Source of the DNA: JAXLVB01 sp046329195
GTDB lineage: Bacteria; Bacteroidota; Bacteroidia; Cytophagales; Spirosomataceae
Direction: 5' to 3'
NCBI GenBank assembly: GCA_046329195.1
Contig: JAXLVB010000003.1
Span: 310,001-374,000, forward strand
Length of the DNA stretch: 64,000 bases
The position numbers and the translations under genes were made by a program. The notes beneath the pieces were generated by a model. It was not told the origin of the DNA, did no database searches, and was given only the letters and a program-made list of their open reading frames with translations. Positions 51,961 through 60,050 of this stretch are shown one piece after another. Each line of letters starts with the position of its first letter. Position 1 is the stretch's first letter.

Positions 51961-52935
51961 ATGCTCTCCCTTCTCTGCAAACAATTCGGGCCTCCCGAAA
52001 CATTGGTTCTCGAAGACGTCCCTTCGCTACACGCAGGCAAAGGGCAAGTAGTCATCAGCGTACGGGCTTGCGGGGTTAATTTCCCCGACACCCTCATCAT
52101 CGAAAACAAATACCAATTTAAACCTCCCCTTCCTTTTGCGCCAGGGGGCGAGGTGTCAGGCGTAGTGACCGAAGTAGGCGAAGCCGTGCGTCACCTCAAA
52201 GTAGGCGACAAAGTCTTTGCCCTCACCGGTCACGGAGGTTTTGCCGAAGAAGTGGTAGCCGATGCCGCCAAAACACTACCAATGCCACCGGGCATGGATT
52301 TTGTGACGGCGGCCTCTGTCATGTACACCTACGGGACTACCTATCATGCCCTCAAAGATAGAGCTATGCTTCGTGAGGGTGACACGCTCTTGGTGCTTGG
52401 TGCAGCAGGAGGGGTAGGTTTGGCTGCCGTGCAGATGGGCCTACTGGCAGGTGCCAAGGTGATAGCAGCGGCATCTTCAGAAGAGAAACTGGACGTTTGT
52501 AGGGCTATGGGCGTTGCGGCCACCATCAATTACAGCACCGAAGACCTCAAAGAACGCATCAAAGAAATCACGAATGGAAAGGGCGTGGACGTGGTGTATG
52601 ACCCCATCGGCGATAAATACACCGAGCCAGCCCTGCGCTCTATGGCTTGGAAGGGACGGTATTTGGTTGTTGGCTTTGCGGCGGGTGAAATCCCCAAGAT
52701 ACCGCTTAATCTGGTCCTGCTCAAAGGTTGCCAACTCATCGGCGTGTTCTGGGGGCAGTTTGCTACCCTCGAACCCGCCAATAGTATGCAAAACTTCAAG
52801 GAGTTGGTAGCGATGATTCTGGAAGGGAAACTCAAACAGCACATCCATAAACTGTATTCGCTCAAAACGGCTCCAGAAGCACTGCAAGACTTGATAGACC
52901 GAAAAGTGATTGGTAAAGCTGTGGTAGTCGTGTAA
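51961..52935 (+). CDS. NADPH:quinone oxidoreductase, zinc-free MDR family
   Basis: This medium-chain reductase of 324 residues has a GroES-like N-terminal domain (ACGVNFPDTLIIENKY, GGEVSGVV) and a Rossmann domain with LGAAGGVGLAAVQMGLLAGAKVIAAASS. The structural and catalytic zinc cysteines are absent. The PIG3/QorA-like sequence YDPIGDKY supports quinone or enoyl reductase activity with NADPH. It is the last gene of the acyl-CoA dehydrogenase cluster. Its stop codon (52933-52935) touches the terminator stem. Confidence 0.92.
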   Translation: MLSLLCKQFGPPETLVLEDVPSLHAGKGQVVISVRACGVNFPDTLIIENKYQFKPPLPFAPGGEVSGVVTEVGEAVRHLKVGDKVFALTGHGGFAEEVVADAAKTLPMPPGMDFVTAASVMYTYGTTYHALKDRAMLREGDTLLVLGAAGGVGLAAVQMGLLAGAKVIAAASSEEKLDVCRAMGVAATINYSTEDLKERIKEITNGKGVDVVYDPIGDKYTEPALRSMAWKGRYLVVGFAAGEIPKIPLNLVLLKGCQLIGVFWGQFATLEPANSMQNFKELVAMILEGKLKQHIHKLYSLKTAPEALQDLIDRKVIGKAVVVV

Positions 52936-52977
52936 AACAAATCCCCACAAAGACGGTTCTTTGTGGGGATTTGTTTT
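52934..52977. terminator. Bidirectional terminator after the quinone oxidoreductase gene
   Basis: A perfect 20-bp inverted repeat (52934-52953 with 52958-52977) with a CGGT loop and A/T-rich ends lies between converging genes. Its left arm begins inside the stop codon of the rightward gene. Confidence 0.92.
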
Positions 52978-52989
52978 GATAGTTTTTTC

Positions 52990-54255
52990 TTATTTCTCTA
53001 CTTCTCCTGTGCGCCAAGCTTCTACCATCGGAAACCAAATCGGCTGGTACTCTACATAGCGAGACAGCTCGTAGTGGTCTTCAACAAACTGGTTGGGGCG
53101 TTTGGTAAAGGTAAAATTCACTTCTTGGAACTGCCCCTTACGAGAATACGTCCAAATTTCCTTGTCTTTGGTGCGTTGTACCTTATCGGGTTGCCCCATG
53201 ATGATAAACACCATGCCTTTATCGGTTTTCCAGCCTTCTTTGTAGGTTGTAAACTGCTTGTTAGCTTGCTCTACACGGCGATAATAGTTCTTGATATTAC
53301 GTTTGGCAACAGCCTGATTTCCAGATGTTAAGCCCAACCAATAGCGGTCTAACGAACGCTTGTAATCAGCCGAAGCCAGTAGGTCATTGATTTCGGCACT
53401 AGTGCTAATATAAATCGGCGGACGAGCCAAGCGTTCGGGGCGGGTGATTCGTGGGTATCGTTTGTCCACGCCCATCACACCGATTCCATACGACTCGGTG
53501 GTATCTCGGCAAAAATAATACAAGGCTTCATCTTTGAGCACAATCGGCTTGTTGGTTTCTACCGTAAATAAGGTATCTAAATACAACGCCTTTGTTACGG
53601 CACGAGGCGTAGTGGACATCGGCGGCAACGCTGGGTCAAACTCATGCTTATAGCGTAACACCAGCATTTTACGGCTGGTACCCCCTATGTCACGAAGCAT
53701 AAAGGTGTCTTTGGTGAACAAATAGCTCCGAAGTTGGGGAAACTGACCCGTTTTGTCAAAAAATGTAAAGTAGTCGCCCACCTTACCAGACTGAAAGCGC
53801 ACAAACAAGTCGGTCGTGAAGTTCTTTTGATTGGGCAAATCCGCCAATTGCATTAACACCACAGCTGTGTACACCTCTTTGGGTTTAGGCACGTCAAATT
53901 GCACCACCAAATGGTCTTCATCAAAGACTACATTTTGAGTGCTTAACATCACAGCTCCAGTGCCAAGCTGTTGCTTAGCCGAATAGTCAGGAAACACCGA
54001 ATAACTAAGCGTAAATTCTTTGCTAAATAGTGCCGCCGCACTGGCATCTTTGGGCAAACGCTCCACTTCGATGTTCATGAACACACGTAGTGAGGTTCCG
54101 TTGTCCAAAAACTTCGACTTCACAGACGTAATCCCTCCCTTTTCGACTTTCTCGGTAGATTGACTTTCATTTTTTGCAAACTGCGATAGCTTTTTTTTCG
54201 AGACACAGCCTGCCAGCAATACCACCCCTACTAAGGCCAATACTATTTTTTTCAT
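52990..54255 (-). CDS. GWxTD domain lipoprotein
   Basis: This 421-residue protein starts at the ATG at 54255, because MKKIVLALVGVVLLAGC is a lipoprotein signal with Cys17; the frame upstream to 54333 is not needed. The beta-rich N-terminal part is followed by the GWxTD-type region (about 290-421) with RSLDRYWLGLTSGN, IKNYYRRVEQANKQF, a GWKTDKGMVFIIMGQPDKV match to the name-giving motif, and EIWTYSRKGQF. The family is common in Bacteroidota and has no settled function. It is transcribed alone, with the shared terminator at 52934 and a divergent methyltransferase gene. Confidence 0.92.
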   Translation of the reverse strand: MKKIVLALVGVVLLAGCVSKKKLSQFAKNESQSTEKVEKGGITSVKSKFLDNGTSLRVFMNIEVERLPKDASAAALFSKEFTLSYSVFPDYSAKQQLGTGAVMLSTQNVVFDEDHLVVQFDVPKPKEVYTAVVLMQLADLPNQKNFTTDLFVRFQSGKVGDYFTFFDKTGQFPQLRSYLFTKDTFMLRDIGGTSRKMLVLRYKHEFDPALPPMSTTPRAVTKALYLDTLFTVETNKPIVLKDEALYYFCRDTTESYGIGVMGVDKRYPRITRPERLARPPIYISTSAEINDLLASADYKRSLDRYWLGLTSGNQAVAKRNIKNYYRRVEQANKQFTTYKEGWKTDKGMVFIIMGQPDKVQRTKDKEIWTYSRKGQFQEVNFTFTKRPNQFVEDHYELSRYVEYQPIWFPMVEAWRTGEVEK

Positions 54256-54320
54256 AGTCAAACGAACTCTTTTTCTATCAAACGAAATTTTTGCTCGGAA
54301 CGTTAAAATTAGAAAGGATT

Positions 54321-54351
54321 TTTCGTAAGTCAAGGAGACAACGTACCTTTG
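54321..54351 (+). promoter_or_regulatory. Promoter of the methyltransferase gene
   Basis: TTTC (54321-54324, one base off TTTG), a 19-bp spacer and TACCTTTG (54344-54351), a full -7 match, lie 34 bp before the ATG at 54386. Spacing equals that of the rpsF promoter, whose -7 box is the same octamer. Confidence 0.65.
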
Positions 54352-54385
54352 TGCTTCAAATTTGTACGCTTAACACCCATTGTAT

Positions 54386-55156
54386 ATGTATTCTACCACC
54401 GAGATAGCCTCAGATTCGCTGGTTTCTGACAATCCTATTCACCAACGTTTGTTGTTTCCTTACTTGGAAGCTGCCAAAATGGTACGTGGCAACGTACTCG
54501 AAATTGGCTGCGGAGCTGGCCGAGGTGTAGAGGTGCTAACTCCTGTGGTGAATCACTACACAGGTATTGATAAAAATACCGAACTGATGAAATCGCTGGC
54601 AGCTAAGTATCCACAACATACTTTTTTGGACCAACACCTCCCCCCCCTCAAAGGACTTGCCGACAACTCGTTTGATTACATCGTTACGTTTCAGGTGATT
54701 GAGCACATCGAAGACGATGACTTTTTTATCCGTGAAGCCCATCGGGTTTTGAAGCCCGGCGGTAAATTATTGCTAACTACCGTCAACCGTAAGTATTCGC
54801 TTACTCGTAACCCTTGGCACGTGCGAGAATACTTGGCAGGCGAACTTAAAAGTCTTATCTTAAAGCACTTCAGTAGTATCGAAACAAACGGCATTCATGG
54901 TAATACCAAAGTGATGGACTATTACGAAGAAAACAAAAAATCAGTACAGAAAATCACTCGTTTTGACATCCTGAATCTGCAATATCGCCTACCTCGTTGG
55001 ATGCTCCAAATTCCATACGACCTGGCCAATCGCCTCAGCCGAAATCTCATCCAGAAGTCTGATAACAAGCTTGTTACGGACATTACTTGGAAAGATTATT
55101 TCATGAATAACGATGCAGAAGAGTGCTTTGATTTCTTTTACGTAGCCACCAAATAG
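54386..55156 (+). CDS. Class I SAM-dependent methyltransferase
   Basis: This protein has 256 residues from the ATG at 54386; a TTG two codons upstream is dispensable. The Rossmann fold is shown by motif I NVLEIGCGAGRG (36-47), an acidic end of strand 2 (YTGIDKN), DYIVTFQVIEHIEDDDFF and the post-motif LKPGGKLLLTTVN. It resembles UbiE/Coq5-like or cell-surface sugar methyltransferases (methyltransferase 11 family). The substrate is unknown. The C-terminal third (about 165-256) is basic and aromatic-rich. It has its own promoter and is followed after 116 bp by hemW. Confidence 0.9.
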   Translation: MYSTTEIASDSLVSDNPIHQRLLFPYLEAAKMVRGNVLEIGCGAGRGVEVLTPVVNHYTGIDKNTELMKSLAAKYPQHTFLDQHLPPLKGLADNSFDYIVTFQVIEHIEDDDFFIREAHRVLKPGGKLLLTTVNRKYSLTRNPWHVREYLAGELKSLILKHFSSIETNGIHGNTKVMDYYEENKKSVQKITRFDILNLQYRLPRWMLQIPYDLANRLSRNLIQKSDNKLVTDITWKDYFMNNDAEECFDFFYVATK

Positions 55157-55272
55157 GTTGCTCCGAGCTGTATTTGTAATCATGAGTTGTCAACAATTGG
55201 TTGCCTCAATCCCAATCGTTAACTTGCCAATTCAAAAACTCCAACAGATAACGGATAAAGCCCCCCTAACTT

Positions 55273-56391
55273 TTGCATCTCTATATACACATTCCGTTTT
55301 GCCGACAGGCGTGTCACTACTGCGATTTTCATTTCAGTACCAACTTGTCTCGCAAAGCAGATATGGTCACAGCTATTTGCGAAGAAATTAAACTTCAACA
55401 AAACTACCTCAATACCAAACACTTACAGACCATCTACTTGGGTGGAGGAACGCCTTCGTTGCTCACCACTGACGAACTCCATCAGGTATTTGATACCATT
55501 CAACGCTATTTTAGCATTGATGCCAACGCCGAAATCACCCTTGAAGCCAACCCTGACGATTTTGGTAAAGACTGGAAGCTGCTCCCCTACATTAACCGCT
55601 TGAGTATTGGTATCCAATCGTTCAACGACCAGCATCTGCATTATCTCCACCGAATCCATACGGCTGACGAAGCCAGTTCGTGCGTAAAGCAAGCTCAAGA
55701 TGCAGGTATTCAGAACATTACCATCGACCTCATCTATGCCATTCCGGCGCCTAACCATACCAGTTGGCAGCAAGATTTGGAGCAAGCCGTAGCGCTACAA
55801 GTACCTCATATCTCGGCGTATTGCCTAACCATAGAGCCGCAAACCGTCTTTGGTAAATGGCTCAAAACCAAACAAATAGCCCCGATTGACGATACCTTTG
55901 CTGCCGAGCAATTTCAACTGCTGATTGCGTATCTACAGGAGCAGGGTTTTGAGCAATACGAGATTTCAAACTTTGCCAAGCCCACTTGGCATAGTCGCCA
56001 CAACAGCAGTTATTGGAAAGGCGACCCGTACTTGGGCGTAGGTCCTTCGGCACATTCGTTTGACGGGCGCTTCACCCGGCAGTACAATGTTTCGAACAAC
56101 GCCAAATACCTTCATGCGTTGCAACAGGGGAACATTCCTTGCGAGGTAGAGTATCTCACTATTACCGACCGAGTCAACGAGTACCTTCTCACCACCTTGC
56201 GCACACAATGGGGCTGTTCTCTTCACGAAATCGAACGCCTAGGCGTTCTTGATTTTATCAAGCAACGCCAATCAGAACTTGAGCGATTTGTTCAGTCAGA
56301 TTGGCTGGTTATCCAGCACCAAACCCTCTACCTCACCGCAGCAGGCAAACTTTTTGCCGACAAAATCGCAGCCGAACTATTTTTAGACTAA
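55273..56391 (+). CDS. hemW: Radical SAM heme chaperone HemW, TTG start
   Basis: HemW is a coproporphyrinogen-oxidase-like radical SAM protein that binds heme and hands it to target proteins. It has 372 residues. The cluster motif is CRQACHYC (C10, C14, C17), without the extra Cys of true HemN, which points to HemW. YLGGGTPSLL, RLSIGIQSFND and the C-terminal HemN domain (GVGPSAHSFDGR onward) follow. The start is forced: an in-frame TAA at 55267-55269 lies two codons upstream of the TTG at 55273, and the next in-frame ATG falls after the cluster motif. A TTG start may lower its expression. Confidence 0.93.
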   Translation: MHLYIHIPFCRQACHYCDFHFSTNLSRKADMVTAICEEIKLQQNYLNTKHLQTIYLGGGTPSLLTTDELHQVFDTIQRYFSIDANAEITLEANPDDFGKDWKLLPYINRLSIGIQSFNDQHLHYLHRIHTADEASSCVKQAQDAGIQNITIDLIYAIPAPNHTSWQQDLEQAVALQVPHISAYCLTIEPQTVFGKWLKTKQIAPIDDTFAAEQFQLLIAYLQEQGFEQYEISNFAKPTWHSRHNSSYWKGDPYLGVGPSAHSFDGRFTRQYNVSNNAKYLHALQQGNIPCEVEYLTITDRVNEYLLTTLRTQWGCSLHEIERLGVLDFIKQRQSELERFVQSDWLVIQHQTLYLTAAGKLFADKIAAELFLD

Positions 56392-56618
56392 CGGCTCTCT
56401 TGTCGCTCTTAGATAATCCACCAAGCTGTATAGCAAGTAACTACCCGCTTTTTTCTAAAATCTTTATACTTCATTGAGCGGGTTCTCACTCAGAAATCCG
56501 TATTTTTGCCTTTTAGTATAGTCTAAAAACCTATCACAAGACCTAATTGCTCTACAGTGAATTAGCGTCTTGGGGGTTGTTGAATTGCGATTAATCAATA
56601 CATGCCAACTCGTTCCAG

Positions 56619-57392
56619 ATGTCATCCAAAAACACTTATCGTACTCCTCCAACGCCACCTCCGCCGCCTCAACCAGCGCCCGTTGCTAAACCCAAGCGAA
56701 GCTGGCGGACTAAGCTTTGGCGCTTGGCCAAAAAGACGGTACTTTATTTCTTGATTGGGTCGATTGGAGTGGTCTTTTTGCTACGATGGATTCCGATTTG
56801 GATTACCCCTACGATGATTGACCGCAAGATTGAAGCCTTATTGGATGGAAAAGACACGGAGATTTATTACGACTGGACTTCGTACGACCATATTTCAAAA
56901 GAAGCAGCGCTGGCCGTAGTGGCTTCTGAAGACCAACTGTTTCCGACGCATTTTGGGTTTGATTTTGAAGCCATGAACTTTGCATTTAAGAACAACCTCA
57001 AAGGTCGGCGCATCAAAGGAGCCAGCACTATCAGCCAGCAGGTAGCCAAAAACGTATTTTTATGGCAAGGCCGTAGCTACATTCGGAAAGGACTGGAAGC
57101 GTGGTTTACGCTATTGATTGAGGTGATTTGGGGTAAAGAACGTATTTTGGAAGTGTATCTAAACGTAGCCGAAACCGGCCCGATGACCTTTGGAGTAGAA
57201 GCCGCTTCGGCTCGGTATTATCATAAAGAAGCCTCCGCCCTTACCCGTACCGAAGCCGCTCGAATTGCCGCCGTACTACCAAGCCCCAATCGGTTTTCGA
57301 TAGCCAGTCCGTCCAATTACGTGCAGCGCCGCACCAACGCCATCGCCCGCCAAATGCGAATGCTGGGAAGAGATTACATTGCGGATTTGTAG
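56619..57392 (+). CDS. mtgA: Monofunctional peptidoglycan glycosyltransferase
   Basis: MtgA polymerises lipid II into glycan strands at the inner membrane. It has 257 residues. A Pro-rich cytoplasmic N terminus (about 9-22) and a basic stretch precede one membrane helix (about 40-60). The GT51 domain has the catalytic Glu104 in ASEDQLFPTHFGFD, then KGASTISQQVAKN (133-145), GKERILEVYLNVAE and the end motif LTRTEAARIAAVLPSP. No transpeptidase domain follows. The gene is preceded by 227 bp with a TATTTTTG -7-like box at 56501-56508 but no clear -33. Confidence 0.95.
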   Translation: MSSKNTYRTPPTPPPPPQPAPVAKPKRSWRTKLWRLAKKTVLYFLIGSIGVVFLLRWIPIWITPTMIDRKIEALLDGKDTEIYYDWTSYDHISKEAALAVVASEDQLFPTHFGFDFEAMNFAFKNNLKGRRIKGASTISQQVAKNVFLWQGRSYIRKGLEAWFTLLIEVIWGKERILEVYLNVAETGPMTFGVEAASARYYHKEASALTRTEAARIAAVLPSPNRFSIASPSNYVQRRTNAIARQMRMLGRDYIADL

Positions 57393-57427
57393 GGGGATAT
57401 CTATAAATCATCTAAAATCCAGTTAAC

Positions 57428-57910
57428 TCATTGGCTAACCCATTCTCTTTTATCTATTTGATTAGTATCAACTTTTGTAACAATCTGCAAATCGTTACTT
57501 AGCTTGGTTAGTTGAATAACCTCAAAATCTTTCGAATCAATCGAAGTAGTAGCACCACAATCAAACGTTCTTGAAACTATCTCAGAATTTTTATCTTTAT
57601 GAATAAAATGCTTAAAAACTGTTACTTCTGCACACATATAGCCTACCAGCACAATAAGTACTTCCATCAAAAACAACAAAATTACAGTTAGAAAAGTCGA
57701 AAAAATTTTGATAAAGAGTGTTTCACTTCGAACATTCCATATTTGAGTAACTACATAACCACCAAATACTATTAATATCAAGCTATTAAATCCAATACGA
57801 GTTAGGCTTTGTATGTTGCTATTCACCCACTCAATTGGTAGAAAATAACTTATTACTCTCAAAACTACTACTATTACAAGTAAAATGCGGGGTATCTTAA
57901 TTTTAATCAT
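57428..57910 (-). CDS. Hypothetical membrane protein, AT-rich gene
   Basis: This 160-residue protein has an N-terminal basic start, three hydrophobic segments (about 8-24, 40-58 and 66-92) and a soluble C-terminal part (about 95-160) with one Cys pair candidate (C93, C118). I do not recognise it. Its DNA is clearly more AT-rich than the genes on either side, mtgA and the alkyltransferase-like gene, and codon use shifts to AAA, ATT and AAT. This is a sign of recent acquisition or weak constraint. It points against mtgA and ends 35 bp from it. Confidence 0.6.
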   Translation of the reverse strand: MIKIKIPRILLVIVVVLRVISYFLPIEWVNSNIQSLTRIGFNSLILIVFGGYVVTQIWNVRSETLFIKIFSTFLTVILLFLMEVLIVLVGYMCAEVTVFKHFIHKDKNSEIVSRTFDCGATTSIDSKDFEVIQLTKLSNDLQIVTKVDTNQIDKREWVSQ

Positions 57911-57939
57911 ATTTTAAGCACACTAAACAATCTATTCCC

Positions 57940-58263
57940 CTACCCCAACTCCACATTCGGATCCCAGTAGATTTTGACAAAGTCCTTGATTTGGTCGTTT
58001 TCGACAACGACGCCTTCGGCTTCTAAGAGTTCCTGCATCCGATTCCCGCCAAAGTGATGCTTGCCCGTAAGCACACCGTTACGGTTAACGACCCGATGAG
58101 CGGGCACGTCGGTGGTGTGGGCAGCGTTCATAGCCCAACCGACCATGCGTGCCCCCGCTCGCAAGCCCAAATACTGCGCAATGGCACCATAACTGGTTAC
58201 TCGACCGTGTGGAATAAGCCGAACGACTTGATATACGTCATCAAAATATTGATTGGCTGGCAT
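57940..58263 (-). CDS. Alkyltransferase-like protein (ATL), MGMT family without catalytic Cys
   Basis: This 107-residue protein is only the DNA-binding half of O6-alkylguanine transferases. It keeps IPHGRVTSYGAIAQYLG and the Asn hinge, but the active-site motif PCHRV is PAHRV, with Ala55 in place of the methyl-accepting Cys. Such proteins cannot repair by transfer. As known for ATL proteins, they bind O6-alkylguanine and flag it for nucleotide excision repair. I recall the same Cys-to-Ala form in Thermus; E. coli YbaZ has Trp. It stands alone, upstream in sequence of the ribosomal-protein operon but on the other strand. Confidence 0.93.
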   Translation of the reverse strand: MPANQYFDDVYQVVRLIPHGRVTSYGAIAQYLGLRAGARMVGWAMNAAHTTDVPAHRVVNRNGVLTGKHHFGGNRMQELLEAEGVVVENDQIKDFVKIYWDPNVELG

Positions 58264-58600
58264 GGGAGAGAGATAAATGTTATCGGTTATTGTTGTCCGT
58301 CAGCTCTATAAAACAGCTCACCAAGAAGCACGTAACTTTCTGTTAATCAAAATATTAAAACTACTTACATTGTATATAAGTTTCGATATTTAGCAACTTA
58401 CAGGTTTTCGACCACTGTCAGGGATAACGTTGGTCGAAAAACCTGTCTGCTGGTGTGCCGCCCGTTTCTTACCATTTCTGATAAAACAAGTCTTGTGCTA
58501 CCTCACTTTGGCTGTTTGTTTATGGCTCTAGCTCAGGTTACTCCATCGTAACCATCTCTTGAACAAAGGTACTAAATTTCGAGCAAAAGTTTCTCAAAGC
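58264..58600. other. Intergenic region upstream of the rpsF promoter
   Basis: This 337-bp stretch between the leftward ATL gene and the rpsF promoter has no coding region. It holds the inverted repeat at 58400-58446 and an AT-rich tract at 58330-58395. Nothing else was recognised. Confidence 0.5.
58400..58446. repeat. 15-bp inverted repeat upstream of the ribosomal-protein operon
   Basis: ACAGGTTTTCGACCA (58400-58414) pairs with TGGTCGAAAAACCTGT (58431-58446) with one bulged base and a 16-nt loop. No T-tract follows on either strand, so a terminator is unlikely. It lies about 155 bp before the rpsF -33 box. Confidence 0.6.
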
Positions 58601-58631
58601 TTTGATTTCTAAATATAAAGCCGTACCTTTG
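58601..58631 (+). promoter_or_regulatory. Promoter of the rpsF-rpsR-rplI operon
   Basis: TTTG (58601-58604), a 19-bp spacer and TACCTTTG (58624-58631) match the Bacteroidota vegetative promoter consensus at every defined base. The rpsF ATG is at 58671. This is the clearest promoter in the window. Confidence 0.85.
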
Positions 58632-58670
58632 CGCCCTCATTTAATTTTTCATTAAACTGTTCAATTATCC

Positions 58671-59033
58671 ATGTTTAACCAGTACGAGACGGTGTTCATT
58701 TTAACTCCCGTTTTGTCCGAAGCTCAGGCAAAGGACGCCGTCGAAAAATTTCGCAAAATTCTGACCGACAACGGTGCAGAAATCGTACACGAAGACGCAA
58801 TGGGCTTGCGTAAATTGGCTTACCCGATTCAGAACAAGAACACGGGTTTTTATCACTTGATTGAGTTCAAGGCTGCTGGTTCTGTTATTAATACGCTCGA
58901 AATCGAGTACAAGCGTGACGAGCGCATCTTGCGTTTCTTGACGATTGCCCTTGATAAGCACGCTATCGCTTACAACGAGCGCAAGCGCAAGGGATTATTA
59001 GGTAAAAAACAAGAAGCTACTGCTGCTAACTAA
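58671..59033 (+). CDS. rpsF: 30S ribosomal protein S6
   Basis: S6 binds the central domain of 16S rRNA together with S18. It has 120 residues with the family core NQYETVFILTPVLSEAQAK, DAMGLRKLAYPIQNKNTGFYHLIEF and KRDERILRFLTIALDKHA. A short Lys-rich tail follows. It is the first gene of the classical S6-S18-L9 operon, under the promoter at 58601. It is followed after 19 bp by rpsR, and an AGGAGG-like sequence (taggagga) in that gap is one of the few Shine-Dalgarno-like sites seen here. Confidence 0.98.
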   Translation: MFNQYETVFILTPVLSEAQAKDAVEKFRKILTDNGAEIVHEDAMGLRKLAYPIQNKNTGFYHLIEFKAAGSVINTLEIEYKRDERILRFLTIALDKHAIAYNERKRKGLLGKKQEATAAN

Positions 59034-59052
59034 AACTTAGGAGGACTCAACC

Positions 59053-59304
59053 ATGACATTGATTAACGAACCCGTAGATAAAAACGTCAATCGCAAAAAG
59101 TATTGCCGTTTCAAAAAGTCAGGTATCAAGTACATTGACTACAAAAACGCTGATTTCTTGTTGAAACTCTTGAACGACCAAGGTAAAATCTTACCACGTC
59201 GCTTAACGGGTACTTCGCTCAAATACCAACGGAAAGTGGCTCAAGCCGTAAAACGTGCTCGTCACTTGGCTTTCTTGCCTTATGTTGGCGACTCACTTAA
59301 ATAA
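59053..59304 (+). CDS. rpsR: 30S ribosomal protein S18
   Basis: S18, 83 residues, pairs with S6 on the small subunit. The core KKYCRFKKSGIKYIDYKNAD and PRRLTGTSLKYQRKVAQAVKRARHLAFLPY is standard. It sits between rpsF and rplI. The preceding gap carries a purine-rich Shine-Dalgarno-like AGGAGGA at about 59040. Confidence 0.98.
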   Translation: MTLINEPVDKNVNRKKYCRFKKSGIKYIDYKNADFLLKLLNDQGKILPRRLTGTSLKYQRKVAQAVKRARHLAFLPYVGDSLK

Positions 59305-59385
59305 GGTGAAAGTTTAAAGGTGAAAGTGTACTAGTGAAAGTAAAAGCCACTTTTACTACTGAAAATTCTTAAAGAAACTAACACA

Positions 59386-59829
59386 ATGGAACTGATTCTA
59401 AAAACCGACATTGCCGGTCTTGGATATAAAAACGACTTAGTAACCGTTAAGCCCGGATACGGCCGTAACTACCTCATCCCACAAGGGTTTGCGGTAATGG
59501 CTACGGAAACCAACAAGAAAATCTTAGCCGAAAACATTAAGCAAGCCGCTCACAAAGCCGAAAAAATCAAGAAAACTGCCGAAGAATTGGCAGCTGCTAT
59601 TGGCGAAACGGTATTGGAAATCCCTGCTAAAGTAGGTGAAAGCGGAAAAATCTTTGGTCGTGTTACGAACATTCAAATTGCTGAGGCTCTTAGAGTGAAA
59701 GGCTTTGAAGTGGACCGTAAGAAAATTGCGATTGATACTGACGTGAAAACAATCGGCGAATACAGCGCTACGCTTGACCTTCACAAAGAAGTAAAACACA
59801 AAGTGAAATTTGTGGTAGTGGCTGACTAA
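59386..59829 (+). CDS. rplI: 50S ribosomal protein L9
   Basis: L9 has 147 residues: an N-terminal domain with GLGYKNDLVTVKPGYGRNYLIPQGFA, a connecting Ala/Lys helix and a C-terminal domain with GKIFGRVTNIQIAEAL. It is the last gene of the operon, 81 bp after rpsR. That gap contains a short GTGAAAGT-like repeat tract (59305-59345). A strong terminator follows at 59855. Confidence 0.98.
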   Translation: MELILKTDIAGLGYKNDLVTVKPGYGRNYLIPQGFAVMATETNKKILAENIKQAAHKAEKIKKTAEELAAAIGETVLEIPAKVGESGKIFGRVTNIQIAEALRVKGFEVDRKKIAIDTDVKTIGEYSATLDLHKEVKHKVKFVVVAD

Positions 59830-59854
59830 ATTGCCCTACGTAGAGATAGTCTGA

Positions 59855-59891
59855 AAAACGGGCGCTTCTGACAGAAGCGCCCGTTTTTTTT
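59855..59891 (+). terminator. Terminator of the rpsF operon
   Basis: The perfect 15-bp stem (59855-59869 with 59873-59887), GC-rich with a GAC loop, runs into eight T. It lies 26 bp after the rplI stop. Confidence 0.95.
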
Positions 59892-60050
59892 GAGAAGATG
59901 TTATGGAACGAAGTCATGGTAGCCAACTATCGGTTTTTGTGCCACAAAACAAAAGCAATAGTGACATAAACCGACAAAAGAGGCGTGGATTATTGGTTAT
60001 TTTTTAAAAGCTGCTAGTCTCATTTTCAAAATCATTAATTTGCTAACCAA

